DNA from: Microbacterium sp. Clip185
GTDB lineage: Bacteria > Actinomycetota > Actinomycetes > Actinomycetales > Microbacteriaceae
NCBI RefSeq assembly: GCF_028743715.1
Contig: NZ_CP117996.1
Span: 930,001 to 994,000, forward strand
Direction of reading: 5' to 3'
Length of the DNA stretch: 64,000 nucleotides
The notes beneath the pieces are model-generated. The model did not search any database and was not told the DNA's origin. It saw only the letters and a list, made by a program, of their open reading frames with translations. Below, one piece after another: positions 9,579-20,103 of the stretch. The translations under genes were made by a program, and so were the position numbers. The stretch's first letter is position 1; each line of letters starts with the position of its first letter.

Positions 9579-10250
9579 ATGCCTCGCGCGCGGCACCGTG
9601 GTCAGGTGATCGCCGCACTCGCCCTCATCCTGCCCGTCGACTGCGCGGGGTGCGGCGCCTGGGACACCGCGCTGTGCGAGACGTGCGCCGGGATCCTGGC
9701 CTCGCCCAGGCCCCGGCGCCATGAGCTGGCGTCCGGTCTCGTCGTCCACGCGGCCTTCGACTTCGCCGATCGACCGGCCCGGGCGCTGCGCGCTCTCAAG
9801 GAGGAAGGACGCACCTCGCTCGTGCGTCCCTTCTCCGCCGCGCTCGCCGCCACTGCGCGGGCCGGTGTCCCCGATGCGGAGGCGGTGTTCGTTCCCATGC
9901 CCACCTCCGCCGCGGCGTTCCGGCGACGCGGACACCGCGTGGTGGAGGCGATCCTCGCTCGCAGCGGCCTCCCGGCGCTGGCGGTGCTCCGCCGCACCCG
10001 GAGCACACGGGATCAGCGCGAGCTCGGCCGTGCCGAGCGGGCTCACAACGTCGCGGGAAGCCTCAGCGCACGGCGGCGCCTGGATGGCCGACGCGTCGTC
10101 ATCGTCGATGACGTCGTGACGACGGGAGCGAGTGTCGGCGAGGCTGCGCGAGCGTTGCGGGAGGCGGGCGCCGATGTCATAGGCGTGGCTTCGGTCGCTC
10201 ATACACGGCGCTCCGGATTCGTTCGTGACACGGACATGAACCCGGGCTAG
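9579..10250 (+). CDS. ComF family phosphoribosyltransferase-like protein
   Basis: This 223-residue protein has an N-terminal four-cysteine zinc-ribbon-like cluster (C22, C25, C33, C36) and a type I phosphoribosyltransferase fold with the PRPP-loop motif VIVDDVVTTGAS near residues 173-185. ComF of competent bacteria takes part in DNA uptake, but most actinobacterial homologues, which sit between lpqB and hpf as here, have no proven role. The ATG at 9579 is taken; a GTG at 9606 is an alternative that would still keep the cysteines. Confidence 0.88.
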   Translation: MPRARHRGQVIAALALILPVDCAGCGAWDTALCETCAGILASPRPRRHELASGLVVHAAFDFADRPARALRALKEEGRTSLVRPFSAALAATARAGVPDAEAVFVPMPTSAAAFRRRGHRVVEAILARSGLPALAVLRRTRSTRDQRELGRAERAHNVAGSLSARRRLDGRRVVIVDDVVTTGASVGEAARALREAGADVIGVASVAHTRRSGFVRDTDMNPG

Positions 10251-10253
10251 CGT
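10248..10253 (+). promoter_or_regulatory. Candidate -10 element of hpf
   Basis: TAGCGT overlaps the comF stop codon and would give a leader of about 55 nt before the hpf start, which has a strong AAGGAGGTC site. This implies hpf has its own promoter, consistent with its stress role. Confidence 0.4.
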
Positions 10254-10315
10254 GGGGGTGACAAGGCGACGAAGGTCCGCCCTTGACCGGGTGGACCGGA
10301 ACAAGGAGGTCAAGG

Positions 10316-10975
10316 ATGGAAACCAACATCGTCGGCGTGGGCGTCGGCATCTCGGACCGTTTCCGCTCTGTCGTGGACGAGAAGTCCAGCCGCATAGAGA
10401 ACATCGCGCCCCGAGCCGCTGGGCTCGAGGTGAAGGTCACCCACCGGGCGTACCGAAACGGTGCTCACGAGGACTCCACCGTCGAGTTGACCCTCACCGG
10501 CAAGGGGCCGGTCATCCGTGCTGAGGCGGTCGACGGCGACAAGTTCACCGCCCTCGACCTCGCCGTCGACAAACTGTGCGAGCAGGTGCGCCGGGCCAAG
10601 GACAAGCGCGTCGACGCCCGAAACCACCCGCGCGGGGCCCACTACGAGAAGGGCACGGGCGAGATCGCCGGAATCGATGTGCAGCCCGCATCCGTCGACG
10701 TGCTCAAGGCCGTCGCCACGGGCGAGGTGCCCGTGCTGACCGGGGCCGAGGACGAGCAGGACTACACGCCCGTGGTCATCCGCTCCAAGCAGTTCGACGC
10801 CGAGTGGATGAGCGTCGAGGACGCCGTCGACCGGATGGAACTGGTCGGACATGACTTCTTCCTGTTCATCGACGCTCGCACCGACCAGCCGAGTGTCGTG
10901 TACCGCCGCAAGGGATGGGACTACGGAGTCATCGCCCTGGACACGCTCGCGCAGCCCGCACGCGTCGCCTCCTGA
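10316..10975 (+). CDS. hpf: Long-form ribosome hibernation promoting factor
   Basis: This 219-residue protein has an N-terminal S30AE/RaiA domain (about 1-115) and a C-terminal HPF dimerisation domain (about 155-215, with the IRSKQFDAEWMS and FFLFIDA stretches). Long HPF dimerises idle 70S ribosomes into 100S particles. The ATG at 10316 is fixed by a near-perfect AAGGAGGTC site at about 10302-10310. An in-frame upstream ATG at 10283 would swallow that site and is rejected. A strong terminator follows at 10989. Confidence 0.96.
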   Translation: METNIVGVGVGISDRFRSVVDEKSSRIENIAPRAAGLEVKVTHRAYRNGAHEDSTVELTLTGKGPVIRAEAVDGDKFTALDLAVDKLCEQVRRAKDKRVDARNHPRGAHYEKGTGEIAGIDVQPASVDVLKAVATGEVPVLTGAEDEQDYTPVVIRSKQFDAEWMSVEDAVDRMELVGHDFFLFIDARTDQPSVVYRRKGWDYGVIALDTLAQPARVAS

Positions 10976-10988
10976 CGACAGATACGCA

Positions 10989-11021
10989 AAGGGGCCGCCT
11001 CCGTCACGGAGGCGGCCCCTT
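10989..11021. terminator. Bidirectional terminator between hpf and the TPM-like gene
   Basis: A perfect 15-bp stem (10989-11003 with 11007-11021) surrounds a TCA loop and is flanked by A/T at both sides. It lies between two convergent genes. Confidence 0.9.
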
Positions 11022-11040
11022 CGCGGTGTCACCGAGAGCG

Positions 11041-12360
11041 TCAGTCGAACATGTCGCCCAAGAGGCCGCCGATGACGAGACCTCCCAGGATGCCGCCCAT
11101 CGCATCGCCCATGCCGCCGCCGCGACCGCCGCGGCCGTAGCCGCCACCCCAGTCGTCGTGCCGCGGGCGGGAGGAGTCGATATCGCGCTGGGCCAGCTGC
11201 AGTGCATCGCTGGCGAGCTGTCCGCTGCGGCGCGCGAGCTGCAGAGCGCTCTCGCGAGAATCCTCCTCGTCGGGGAGGGCGTCGATCTCGAGGCGGGTGC
11301 GCTCCGCCTCGGCGAGACGCGTGCGAGCGTCGGCGCCGATCCAACCGCTGTGCCCGTTGATGAGACTGCGGGCGACAGCGATCTGGCGCTCGGCGTCGTC
11401 GACCGCATGGCGCACCTGTGCGGGGCTCGGCAGGGGATGCTCGGCGCGGCGGCGCGCCTTGGCGACCGCCTCGTCCAGCGCCGTGTTCGCGGTGCGCAGC
11501 TGCGACAGCTGGGTGAAGGGGTCGGCGGGGCTGCCTGCCGGCGGGAGCGCTGCCAGTGCCCGCTCCAGTTCGATCATGGCCTGCTGGATCTCGGGGTTGG
11601 TCGGCAGCGACCGTGCGCGGATGATGTCGTCGCGTGAGTCCGCGATGACCTCGGCGAGGGTCGACTCGGCGCGCAGTGCCTCGATCTCGAAGTCCTCGAC
11701 GCCGTCCAGAAGGGATTCGGCCCGTCGCACGGCCTCCGTCGCGGCTTCGAGTGCCATGTTGGCCTCCTCGGCGCGATGAGCCTCCCGACGGCGCACCGAC
11801 ACCTCTGCGCTGTGAGCGGCGAATGTCAGCACCTGTTCCGCTTCGGCGGGGGCGTTCTCGATCTGACTGAGAGCGGCGGGAGAGTAGCGCTGGCGGAGAC
11901 GCTCGACGACCGCACGCGCTCCGGGCACGCGCTCGCGCAGCCTCTCTGCATCCGCTCGGACACCGGCGAGAACCTGCGGCGCCTGTCGGATGCGGGCGAC
12001 CGCGCCCGCCAGCGCGGAGGTGCGGTCGTCGAGGAGGTCCTCGGCCCACTCGCACAGCTGCACGATGCGCGCGTTGCGGGTACGCAGCTCCTCGGGCGTG
12101 TCGGGGATCTCGTCGTGATTGAGCTGATGCAGCTGGAAGGCCTCGCCGAGGTGGGTGCGCACCGCCTGCAACGCCTCGCGCAGCTCCTTCGTCGAGCGCT
12201 CTCCGAGCTCCGCCTCTGCGAAGGCGAGCTCTTCCGTCGTCGCGCGGATGCGCTCGTCCGCGGCGACGAGACTCTGCTGTGCGCGTCGGGCGAGATCCGC
12301 GTCCTGCGCGTCGATCTCGGCCTGCTGCTCGCGCTTGCGCTTACCCCAGAAACCGGCCAT
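11041..12360 (-). CDS. TPM-type coiled-coil protein lacking the TPM domain
   Basis: This 439-residue protein is mostly Ala/Glu/Arg-rich coiled coil (about 1-385), followed by a Gly-rich tail that ends in a short hydrophobic GILGGLVIGGLL segment. It resembles the middle and C-terminal part of actinobacterial TPM-domain proteins, but it has no signal peptide and no TPM_phosphatase domain at the N-terminus. The start ATG lies six bases after a TAGGAT hexamer (12367-12372, minus strand), which fits leaderless transcription. The function is unknown. A probable true TPM gene ends at the right edge of the window beside pspA. Confidence 0.75.
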   Translation of the reverse strand: MAGFWGKRKREQQAEIDAQDADLARRAQQSLVAADERIRATTEELAFAEAELGERSTKELREALQAVRTHLGEAFQLHQLNHDEIPDTPEELRTRNARIVQLCEWAEDLLDDRTSALAGAVARIRQAPQVLAGVRADAERLRERVPGARAVVERLRQRYSPAALSQIENAPAEAEQVLTFAAHSAEVSVRRREAHRAEEANMALEAATEAVRRAESLLDGVEDFEIEALRAESTLAEVIADSRDDIIRARSLPTNPEIQQAMIELERALAALPPAGSPADPFTQLSQLRTANTALDEAVAKARRRAEHPLPSPAQVRHAVDDAERQIAVARSLINGHSGWIGADARTRLAEAERTRLEIDALPDEEDSRESALQLARRSGQLASDALQLAQRDIDSSRPRHDDWGGGYGRGGRGGGMGDAMGGILGGLVIGGLLGDMFD

Positions 12361-12416
12361 GGCTCGATCCTAGGCGCGCTGGATGTGCCTGTTCTCAGCG
12401 TGGATGGATCGGACGT

Positions 12417-12989
12417 TCACGCGATCCGCGCGGGGCGTCCCCGGCGCGGGCGGGACTGCGAGATCGGCTGGACGCGGGAGGCTTCGGGGGTGGCCGCCAG
12501 CCGCTCCAGGACACGCTCCAACCACCGCAGCTCCGCCTCCGCCCCCGCCACGCGCGCCTCGTGCGCGATCGAGCGCGCCAGGTCGTGCTCCTCGACCGCG
12601 GCCTCGCGTGCGCGCGCGAGCCGGTCGGCGGCCGCATCCCGTTCGGCGCGGGCCGCTGCTTCCGCATCGACTCCGGGCAGGGTCGCCGCCAGGGCGATCT
12701 TGGTCGCGATCTCGTCTCGCCCACCGCTCGCCGTCGGAAGGGGGCGCAGCAACCATCCCGAGGCGGACGCCACGCCCGCCTCGGTCGCGGCGTAGTAGAC
12801 GTGGCCCTGTGGATCGACGGCGCCCTTGACCACGAGGCCGTCGCGCTCGAGCCGATCGAGGGTGTTGTAGATCTGCCCGACGTTGACGCTCCAGTCCGAC
12901 CCGCTGCGCCGCTCGAGTTCGGCGCGCAGCTGGTAGCCGTAGCACGCGCCCTGCGCGAGGATCGCGAGCAGTGACTGCCTGACCGACAT
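12417..12989 (-). CDS. PadR family transcriptional regulator
   Basis: This 190-residue protein has an N-terminal PadR winged helix (about 1-85, including YGYQLRAELERR and GQIYNTLDRLERDGLV) and a C-terminal Vir-like helical region predicted as coiled coil. PadR proteins are mostly repressors of nearby genes. The ATG at 12989 has GAAGGAG upstream and is preferred to an upstream in-frame ATG. Upstream lies a perfect 10-bp palindrome at 13016-13025, a candidate operator. The divergent neighbour is secA and the downstream neighbour is the TPM-like gene. Confidence 0.9.
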   Translation of the reverse strand: MSVRQSLLAILAQGACYGYQLRAELERRSGSDWSVNVGQIYNTLDRLERDGLVVKGAVDPQGHVYYAATEAGVASASGWLLRPLPTASGGRDEIATKIALAATLPGVDAEAAARAERDAAADRLARAREAAVEEHDLARSIAHEARVAGAEAELRWLERVLERLAATPEASRVQPISQSRPRRGRPARIA

Positions 12990-13015
12990 GGGGCTCCTTC
13001 GGAGGTGCGGGGGAC

Positions 13016-13025
13016 GCATATATGC
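13016..13025. promoter_or_regulatory. Palindrome GCATATATGC, candidate PadR operator
   Basis: This AT-rich perfect palindrome lies 27 bases upstream of the padR start, where its promoter is expected. PadR operators are commonly short AT-rich inverted repeats. Autoregulation is inferred and not shown. Confidence 0.45.
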
Positions 13026-13133
13026 ATACTCGGAAACGTCCGGGGCGTCCTCACGGCGCGCCGCGCGGCGGTGGCTGGGTGGGCAATGGCTTTGAACCCG
13101 TCGTTCGTCGTGCTCTCAGAGGTCACAGACGGA

Positions 13134-13165
13134 TAACATGGGGGCGGTGTGCCCGGACTCCGGGC
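13134..13165 (+). promoter_or_regulatory. secA -10 element and leader hairpin
   Basis: TAACAT at 13134-13139 is a good -10 candidate. The expected leader of about 65 nt carries a GC-rich hairpin, GCCCGG/CCGGGC, at 13151-13165 with an ACT loop, then the GGAG ribosome-binding site at 13199. Any regulatory role of the hairpin is unproven. Confidence 0.4.
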
Positions 13166-13209
13166 GCGACTGGGCAGAAGCACGCCCACCCGACAGATGG
13201 AGATGCCAC

Positions 13210-15996
<2,787 letters not shown>

Positions 15997-16001
15997 GATC
16001 G

Positions 16002-16032
16002 GCGAGCGCCCCGCAGGATGCGGGGCGCTCGC
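16002..16032. terminator. Bidirectional terminator secA/lrp
   Basis: A 14-bp perfect stem (16002-16015 with 16019-16032) with a GGA loop lies between convergent secA and the Lrp gene. Confidence 0.9.
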
Positions 16033-16036
16033 TCGT

Positions 16037-16495
16037 TCAGGGCGTTCCCCAGTCGAAGGACTGCTTGCGCACCTCGAGGTACACGAAGGTCTCGGAGGAG
16101 ATGACGCCCGGGATCGTGCGGATGCGGGCGTTCAGCAGGTCGGCCAGATCCTGATCGGAGGCGCAGACGACCTCGATGAGGATGTCGAAGCTGCCGGCGG
16201 TGAGTACGAGGTAGTCGACGGCGGAGATCTGCTCGAGCTCGGCGGCGACGGCACGGCTGTCACCGCTGACGCGCAGACCTACCAGCGCCTGGCGGTGGAA
16301 GCCGAGGCGCATGGGGTCGGTGACGGCGACGACCTGCATGATCCCCGAATCCGTCAGTCGCTGCACCCGCTGTCGTACAGCGGCCTCGCTGAGCCCCACG
16401 GCCTTGCCGATCTCGGCGTAGGAGCGCCGCCCGTTCTCCTGAAGCTGTTCGATGATGCGTTTGGAGGTGTCGTCGAGGTGATCGCGCGCGGCCAT
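16037..16495 (-). CDS. Lrp/AsnC family transcriptional regulator
   Basis: This 152-residue protein has an AsnC-type helix-turn-helix (about 8-60, LQENGRRSYAEIGKAVGLSE) and a C-terminal RAM ligand-binding domain (about 70-145) that usually senses amino acids. An AAGGACTCCC site precedes the ATG. A palindrome at 16507-16524 lies between the likely promoter and the start. The divergent alaA gene encodes an alanine/glutamate transaminase, so an amino-acid-responsive role is plausible but inferred. Confidence 0.92.
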   Translation of the reverse strand: MAARDHLDDTSKRIIEQLQENGRRSYAEIGKAVGLSEAAVRQRVQRLTDSGIMQVVAVTDPMRLGFHRQALVGLRVSGDSRAVAAELEQISAVDYLVLTAGSFDILIEVVCASDQDLADLLNARIRTIPGVISSETFVYLEVRKQSFDWGTP

Positions 16496-16506
16496 GGGAG
16501 TCCTTC

Positions 16507-16524
16507 GGGTAAGGGGTGTTACCC
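16507..16524. promoter_or_regulatory. Palindrome GGGTAA-N6-TTACCC, candidate Lrp operator
   Basis: A perfect 6+6 inverted repeat lies 12 bases upstream of the lrp start codon, just after a TACGGT hexamer (16530-16535, minus strand) that could be its -10 element. The position suits an autorepressor site. The alaA start is 112 bases away on the other side. Confidence 0.5.
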
Positions 16525-16635
16525 CTTCACCGTATCGGCGGCGATTGTGTGAGAACCGTCGAATGACGTGCGGGAACCGCCAGTCGTGCCAGCGGATGCG
16601 GATTGGCCCGCCCGCGCCCGGACTATCCTGATCGG

Positions 16636-17862
16636 ATGAGCTCGCTGCGCCCCCTCGACCAGTCCCGGAAGCTGAAGGATGTCCTCTACGAGATCCGCGG
16701 CGAGGCCCTGGTGGAGGCCGACCGGCTCGAGGCCGAGGGGCACACGATCCTCAAGCTCAACACGGGCAACCCCGCGGTCTTCGGCTTCGATGCGCCGTTC
16801 CAGATCGTTCGCGACATGATCGACGCGATCCCTTCCGCGCACGGCTACAGCGAGAGCAAGGGCATCATGTCCGCGCGCCGCGCCGTGGTGTACCGGTATG
16901 AGCAGGAGCCGGGCTTCCCGGCCTTCACACCCGACGACGTGTATCTCGGCAACGGCGTCTCCGAGCTGATCACGATGACGATGCAGGCGCTGCTCGACGA
17001 GGGTGACGAGGTTCTCATCCCCGCGCCGGACTACCCCCTGTGGACGGCGATGACGAGCCTCGGCGGCGGAACGCCGGTGCACTACGTCTGCGACGAGCAG
17101 AACGGCTGGCAGCCCGATATCGAGGACATCCGTTCCAAGATCACCGATCGCACCAAGGCGATCGTCGTCATCAACCCCAACAACCCCACCGGGGCCGTCT
17201 ACACGCGAGAGGTGCTGACTCAGATCGTGGAGCTCGCGCGTGAGCACTCGCTCCTGCTGCTGGCAGACGAGATCTACGACCGCATCCTCTTCGACGGCGC
17301 TCGCCACATCCCGCTCGCGACGCTCGCGCCGGATCTGCTCTGTCTCACGTTCAACGGCTTGTCCAAGACCTACCGCGTGGCCGGCTACCGCAGCGGCTGG
17401 ATGGTCATCACGGGGCCTCGTCACCACGCGCGAGGCTTCTTGGAGGGAATCAACCTGCTCGCATCCACGCGGTTGTGCCCGAATGTCCCTGCACAGCACG
17501 CGGTTCAGGCGGCGCTGTCGGGTGTCCAGTCGATCGACGCGTTGATCGCCCCGACCGGTCGCCTGCACGAACAGCGGGATGCGGCGTGGGAGGGTCTGGA
17601 GGCGATCCCCGGCGTGTCCTGCGTCAAGCCCGCCGGTGCGCTGTACGCCTTCCCGCGCCTGGATCCGGAGGTGCATGAGATCCGCGACGATGCGAAGCTC
17701 GTGCACGACCTCCTCGTGGCCGAGCACATCCTGCTCGTGCCGGGGACCGGGTTCAACTGGCCGACGCCCGATCACCTGAGGATCGTGACGCTGCCCGAGG
17801 CCCGCGTGATCGCGGAGGCCATCGAGCGGCTCGGCAACTTCTTGTCGTCCTACCGCCAGTAG
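16636..17862 (+). CDS. alaA: Alanine transaminase-type PLP-dependent aminotransferase
   Basis: This 408-residue fold-type I aminotransferase has the N-terminal pattern of the AlaA/YfbQ group (LKDVLYEIRG, LKLNTGNPAVFGFDAP). Substrate- and PLP-binding elements include INPNNPTG, the Asp-Tyr pair in DEIYDRI, and the PLP lysine in NGLSKTYRVAG. AlaA transfers the amino group between glutamate and pyruvate. The ATG at 16636 lies six bases after TATCCT (16624-16629), which suggests a leaderless mRNA. Confidence 0.9.
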   Translation: MSSLRPLDQSRKLKDVLYEIRGEALVEADRLEAEGHTILKLNTGNPAVFGFDAPFQIVRDMIDAIPSAHGYSESKGIMSARRAVVYRYEQEPGFPAFTPDDVYLGNGVSELITMTMQALLDEGDEVLIPAPDYPLWTAMTSLGGGTPVHYVCDEQNGWQPDIEDIRSKITDRTKAIVVINPNNPTGAVYTREVLTQIVELAREHSLLLLADEIYDRILFDGARHIPLATLAPDLLCLTFNGLSKTYRVAGYRSGWMVITGPRHHARGFLEGINLLASTRLCPNVPAQHAVQAALSGVQSIDALIAPTGRLHEQRDAAWEGLEAIPGVSCVKPAGALYAFPRLDPEVHEIRDDAKLVHDLLVAEHILLVPGTGFNWPTPDHLRIVTLPEARVIAEAIERLGNFLSSYRQ

Positions 17863-17927
17863 CCCGCTCGTCGGCGATCCGCGGCGGGCGGCGGGCGGTC
17901 AGTGAGGCTCAGGCGATGAGAGCATTC

Positions 17928-18362
17928 TCACAGGAGAGCGAGCGACGTGGCCCGCCAGCGCCGGTCCATGCCCTCCAGGCGGACGGCCACCGCGCGGGTG
18001 CGCGCGGGGCCGGCGACGACCACGACAGCCTCGACGACACCGTCGGCGGGCTCCGAGTGGTGCACGCTCAGGATGGAGTGCACGGGGCGGGCGGCGGCGA
18101 CGCCGCGCGCGCTGCGGGCACGGGTGGCGAGGTTGACGCGCGTGAGAAGCGCGCGATAGGTGTCCTCGGTCATCCACCGCGCGAGCTGATCGATGTCGCG
18201 GACACCCGCGAGCGCCTCGAGCACGCCGTTGGTGAGATTGCGCACCAACGGCACCGGATCGGGCAGCTCGGACGAGGATGTCGGCTGCGGCGCGAAGAAG
18301 TCCGCGGACAAGCGCATGAAGCTGCGTTCGGGGCGCGTCGCGCCGGTGGCGATCTGAACCAT
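17928..18362 (-). CDS. Rv3235 family protein
   Basis: This 144-residue protein matches the actinobacterial family named after M. tuberculosis Rv3235. A helical region (about 40-80, LVRNLTNGVLEALAGVRDIDQLARW) is followed by a strand-rich C-terminus ending RAVAVRLEGMDRRWRATSL. The function is unknown. Its location near secA is conserved in Actinobacteria. The first ATG is used; M16 is an alternative start. Confidence 0.75.
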   Translation of the reverse strand: MVQIATGATRPERSFMRLSADFFAPQPTSSSELPDPVPLVRNLTNGVLEALAGVRDIDQLARWMTEDTYRALLTRVNLATRARSARGVAAARPVHSILSVHHSEPADGVVEAVVVVAGPARTRAVAVRLEGMDRRWRATSLALL

Positions 18363-18478
18363 CTGGGCCTCACATGAACGGGGATCCTGAGCGGGATCAG
18401 TAGAGCAGTTCGGCCAGGTCAGAAACGGTTTGTGGAAAACTTCTCATGATTGCGGGGGTATCGGTCTAATCTCGCGGC

Positions 18479-19075
18479 GTGCGCTGGGAACGCTTCTTCG
18501 AAGACCTGCAGGGGCAGTTCGATGCCGAGTGGGAAGCGGAGCGCGCGGTCCTGGATACGGAGGCCGAACGGCTGCGACTCTCACGCGTCACACTGCGCGA
18601 GAGGCTCCTCGTGCTCGCACACGCGGATGAGACCCAGCGTCCCGACCTCGGGGTCGACCTCGTGGCCGCCGACCCACTCACCGGGGTCCTGACCGCCGTC
18701 GGCGCCGATTGGATGGGGCTCGAGACGCAGCGGCGCAGCGTCCTGGTCCCGATGTCGGCGGTCGCGGCCGTAGGAGTGGGGGAGGGTGATCTGCTTCGCG
18801 CGGCGCGACCGCATCCTTCGCCGCGGGTCGGGGTCTCGGAGCGCATGGGAATCGGGTTCGTCCTGCGCGATCTCGCGCGTCGGCGTGTGCCGGTCACGAT
18901 GCAGGTGGGAACGCGGGCCGTGTCGGGCACGATCGACCGTGCCGGCGCGGACCACCTGGATCTCGCGCTGCACGACATCGACGAGCCGCGTCGCTCGGCG
19001 AGCGTCCGCGGGTACCGGCTCGTCCCGTTCGCCGCGCTGTCGTGGGTGCGCTGGGAGGGCGCCGACGTGCTGTGA
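18479..19075 (+). CDS. Conserved actinobacterial protein of unknown function
   Basis: This 198-residue soluble protein has an N-terminal helix (about 1-45: RWERFFEDLQGQFDAEWEAE), then two beta-rich segments (about 60-105 and 130-195) that look like repeated small-barrel folds. I do not recognise an enzyme motif. The GTG start lies six bases after TAATCT (18467-18472), a clear leaderless arrangement. It is divergent from the Rv3235-family gene. Confidence 0.75.
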   Translation: MRWERFFEDLQGQFDAEWEAERAVLDTEAERLRLSRVTLRERLLVLAHADETQRPDLGVDLVAADPLTGVLTAVGADWMGLETQRRSVLVPMSAVAAVGVGEGDLLRAARPHPSPRVGVSERMGIGFVLRDLARRRVPVTMQVGTRAVSGTIDRAGADHLDLALHDIDEPRRSASVRGYRLVPFAALSWVRWEGADVL

Positions 19076-19080
19076 GGCTC

Positions 19081-19362
19081 TCAGTCGGGATTACGGACCC
19101 GACCGTGCCCCCAGAGCTCCGGAAAGCTGGCCGCGTTGGACTGCCGCCACAGCGCCATCCGGCGAGCCTCCTCGGCCTCGTCGTCGAGGTAATCCGAGAC
19201 GCTCGCCTCCTCGATGCGCCACTGACGGCTCTCGCCCACGCGCATGCCGCGCAGCCTTCCCTCCATCACCAGTGCGATGACCTCGTCGACCGACACCGAC
19301 AGCGCCTCGGCAACGGATGCCGGGGCGAGGAGGCGGCCCTCGGGCGGGGTCGTGTCGGGCAT
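19081..19362 (-). CDS. Excisionase-like/MerR-type helix-turn-helix protein
   Basis: This 93-residue protein has an excisionase-family DNA-binding fold near residues 12-62 (LLAPASVAEALSVSVDEVIALV followed by an IEEASVSDYLDD recognition segment). A basic/aromatic tail follows. Such stand-alone proteins are common in Actinobacteria and need not be linked to a prophage; no integrase is nearby. The ATG at 19362 lies seven bases after CATAAT (19370-19375, minus strand), so leaderless transcription is likely; an upstream GTG at 19392 precedes that hexamer. Confidence 0.8.
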   Translation of the reverse strand: MPDTTPPEGRLLAPASVAEALSVSVDEVIALVMEGRLRGMRVGESRQWRIEEASVSDYLDDEAEEARRMALWRQSNAASFPELWGHGRVRNPD

Positions 19363-19476
19363 GCCCTCAATTATGCGGTGCCGTTCCGACACCTCGGCGC
19401 GGTGACGCGTGATGTGGATAAGCGCGCTGTGGATAAGATCCGACGACCGGACGTGGCCTCGGTCAGCATGTACGCC

Positions 19477-20103
19477 ATGACAGCTCAGGTCACGCCCCGC
19501 CAGCGTCCCCGCGCACTGTGGGCGGACGCGCGCTTCCTGATCGGAGTCGTGCTCGTCCTCGTCTCGATCGCGGGCGTCTGGTTCGTCGTCGCATCGTCGC
19601 GTCAGACGGTCCCCGTCTACGCCGCCACGCGAACCATCGTCCCCGGTGAGAGCATCTCGCCCTCGGAGCTGCGCGTCGTCGACGTCGCGCTGGGCTCGCT
19701 GGAGGGCGCCTACGCATCCGGGGACACACTGCCCGCCGATGCCGTGGCGACTCGCACGATCCCCGCCGGCGAGCTCATCCCCGCCGCTGCGGTGGGTGAA
19801 GCCTCCGACGTCCGCACCACCACGATCGTCGTCCCCAGCAGCACCGCGATTCCCGCCTCCATCGACGTCGGCACACCCGTGGAGGTCTGGGCCGCCCCAC
19901 TCGACGACCAGGGCGTGCGACAGGCTCCCCGCATCCTGGTCGCGGACGCGGCGGTCGCGGCGCTGGCGAGCAGCGACTCCGTCATGGCGACTAACGCGCC
20001 CTCCATCGAGCTCGTCGTTCCCCGGGAGTCCGTGGCGGATGTGCTCGCGGCGCTGGCGGGTGAGGCGACGCTCTCGGTGGTGCCCGCGCAGGGGGCGTCG
20101 TGA
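19477..20103 (+). CDS. SAF domain protein, CpaB-like
   Basis: This 208-residue protein has a single membrane segment at about 23-42 and a SAF domain at about 48-115 (VPVYAATRTIVPGESISPSEL, then a second strand set). A C-terminal region resembles the RcpC/CpaB part of Flp pilus assembly proteins. It is coupled to the downstream CpaE-like ATPase by a GTGA overlap. No pilin, CpaF, TadB/C or prepilin peptidase gene lies in the window, so a pilus role is uncertain. The ATG at 19468 is an equally possible start. Confidence 0.8.
   Translation: MTAQVTPRQRPRALWADARFLIGVVLVLVSIAGVWFVVASSRQTVPVYAATRTIVPGESISPSELRVVDVALGSLEGAYASGDTLPADAVATRTIPAGELIPAAAVGEASDVRTTTIVVPSSTAIPASIDVGTPVEVWAAPLDDQGVRQAPRILVADAAVAALASSDSVMATNAPSIELVVPRESVADVLAALAGEATLSVVPAQGAS

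Noticed and set aside
19081..19362. Excisionase-like gene as evidence of a prophage or integrative element
   Set aside because: No integrase, att-like repeats or phage genes are near, and the surrounding genes are conserved housekeeping genes.
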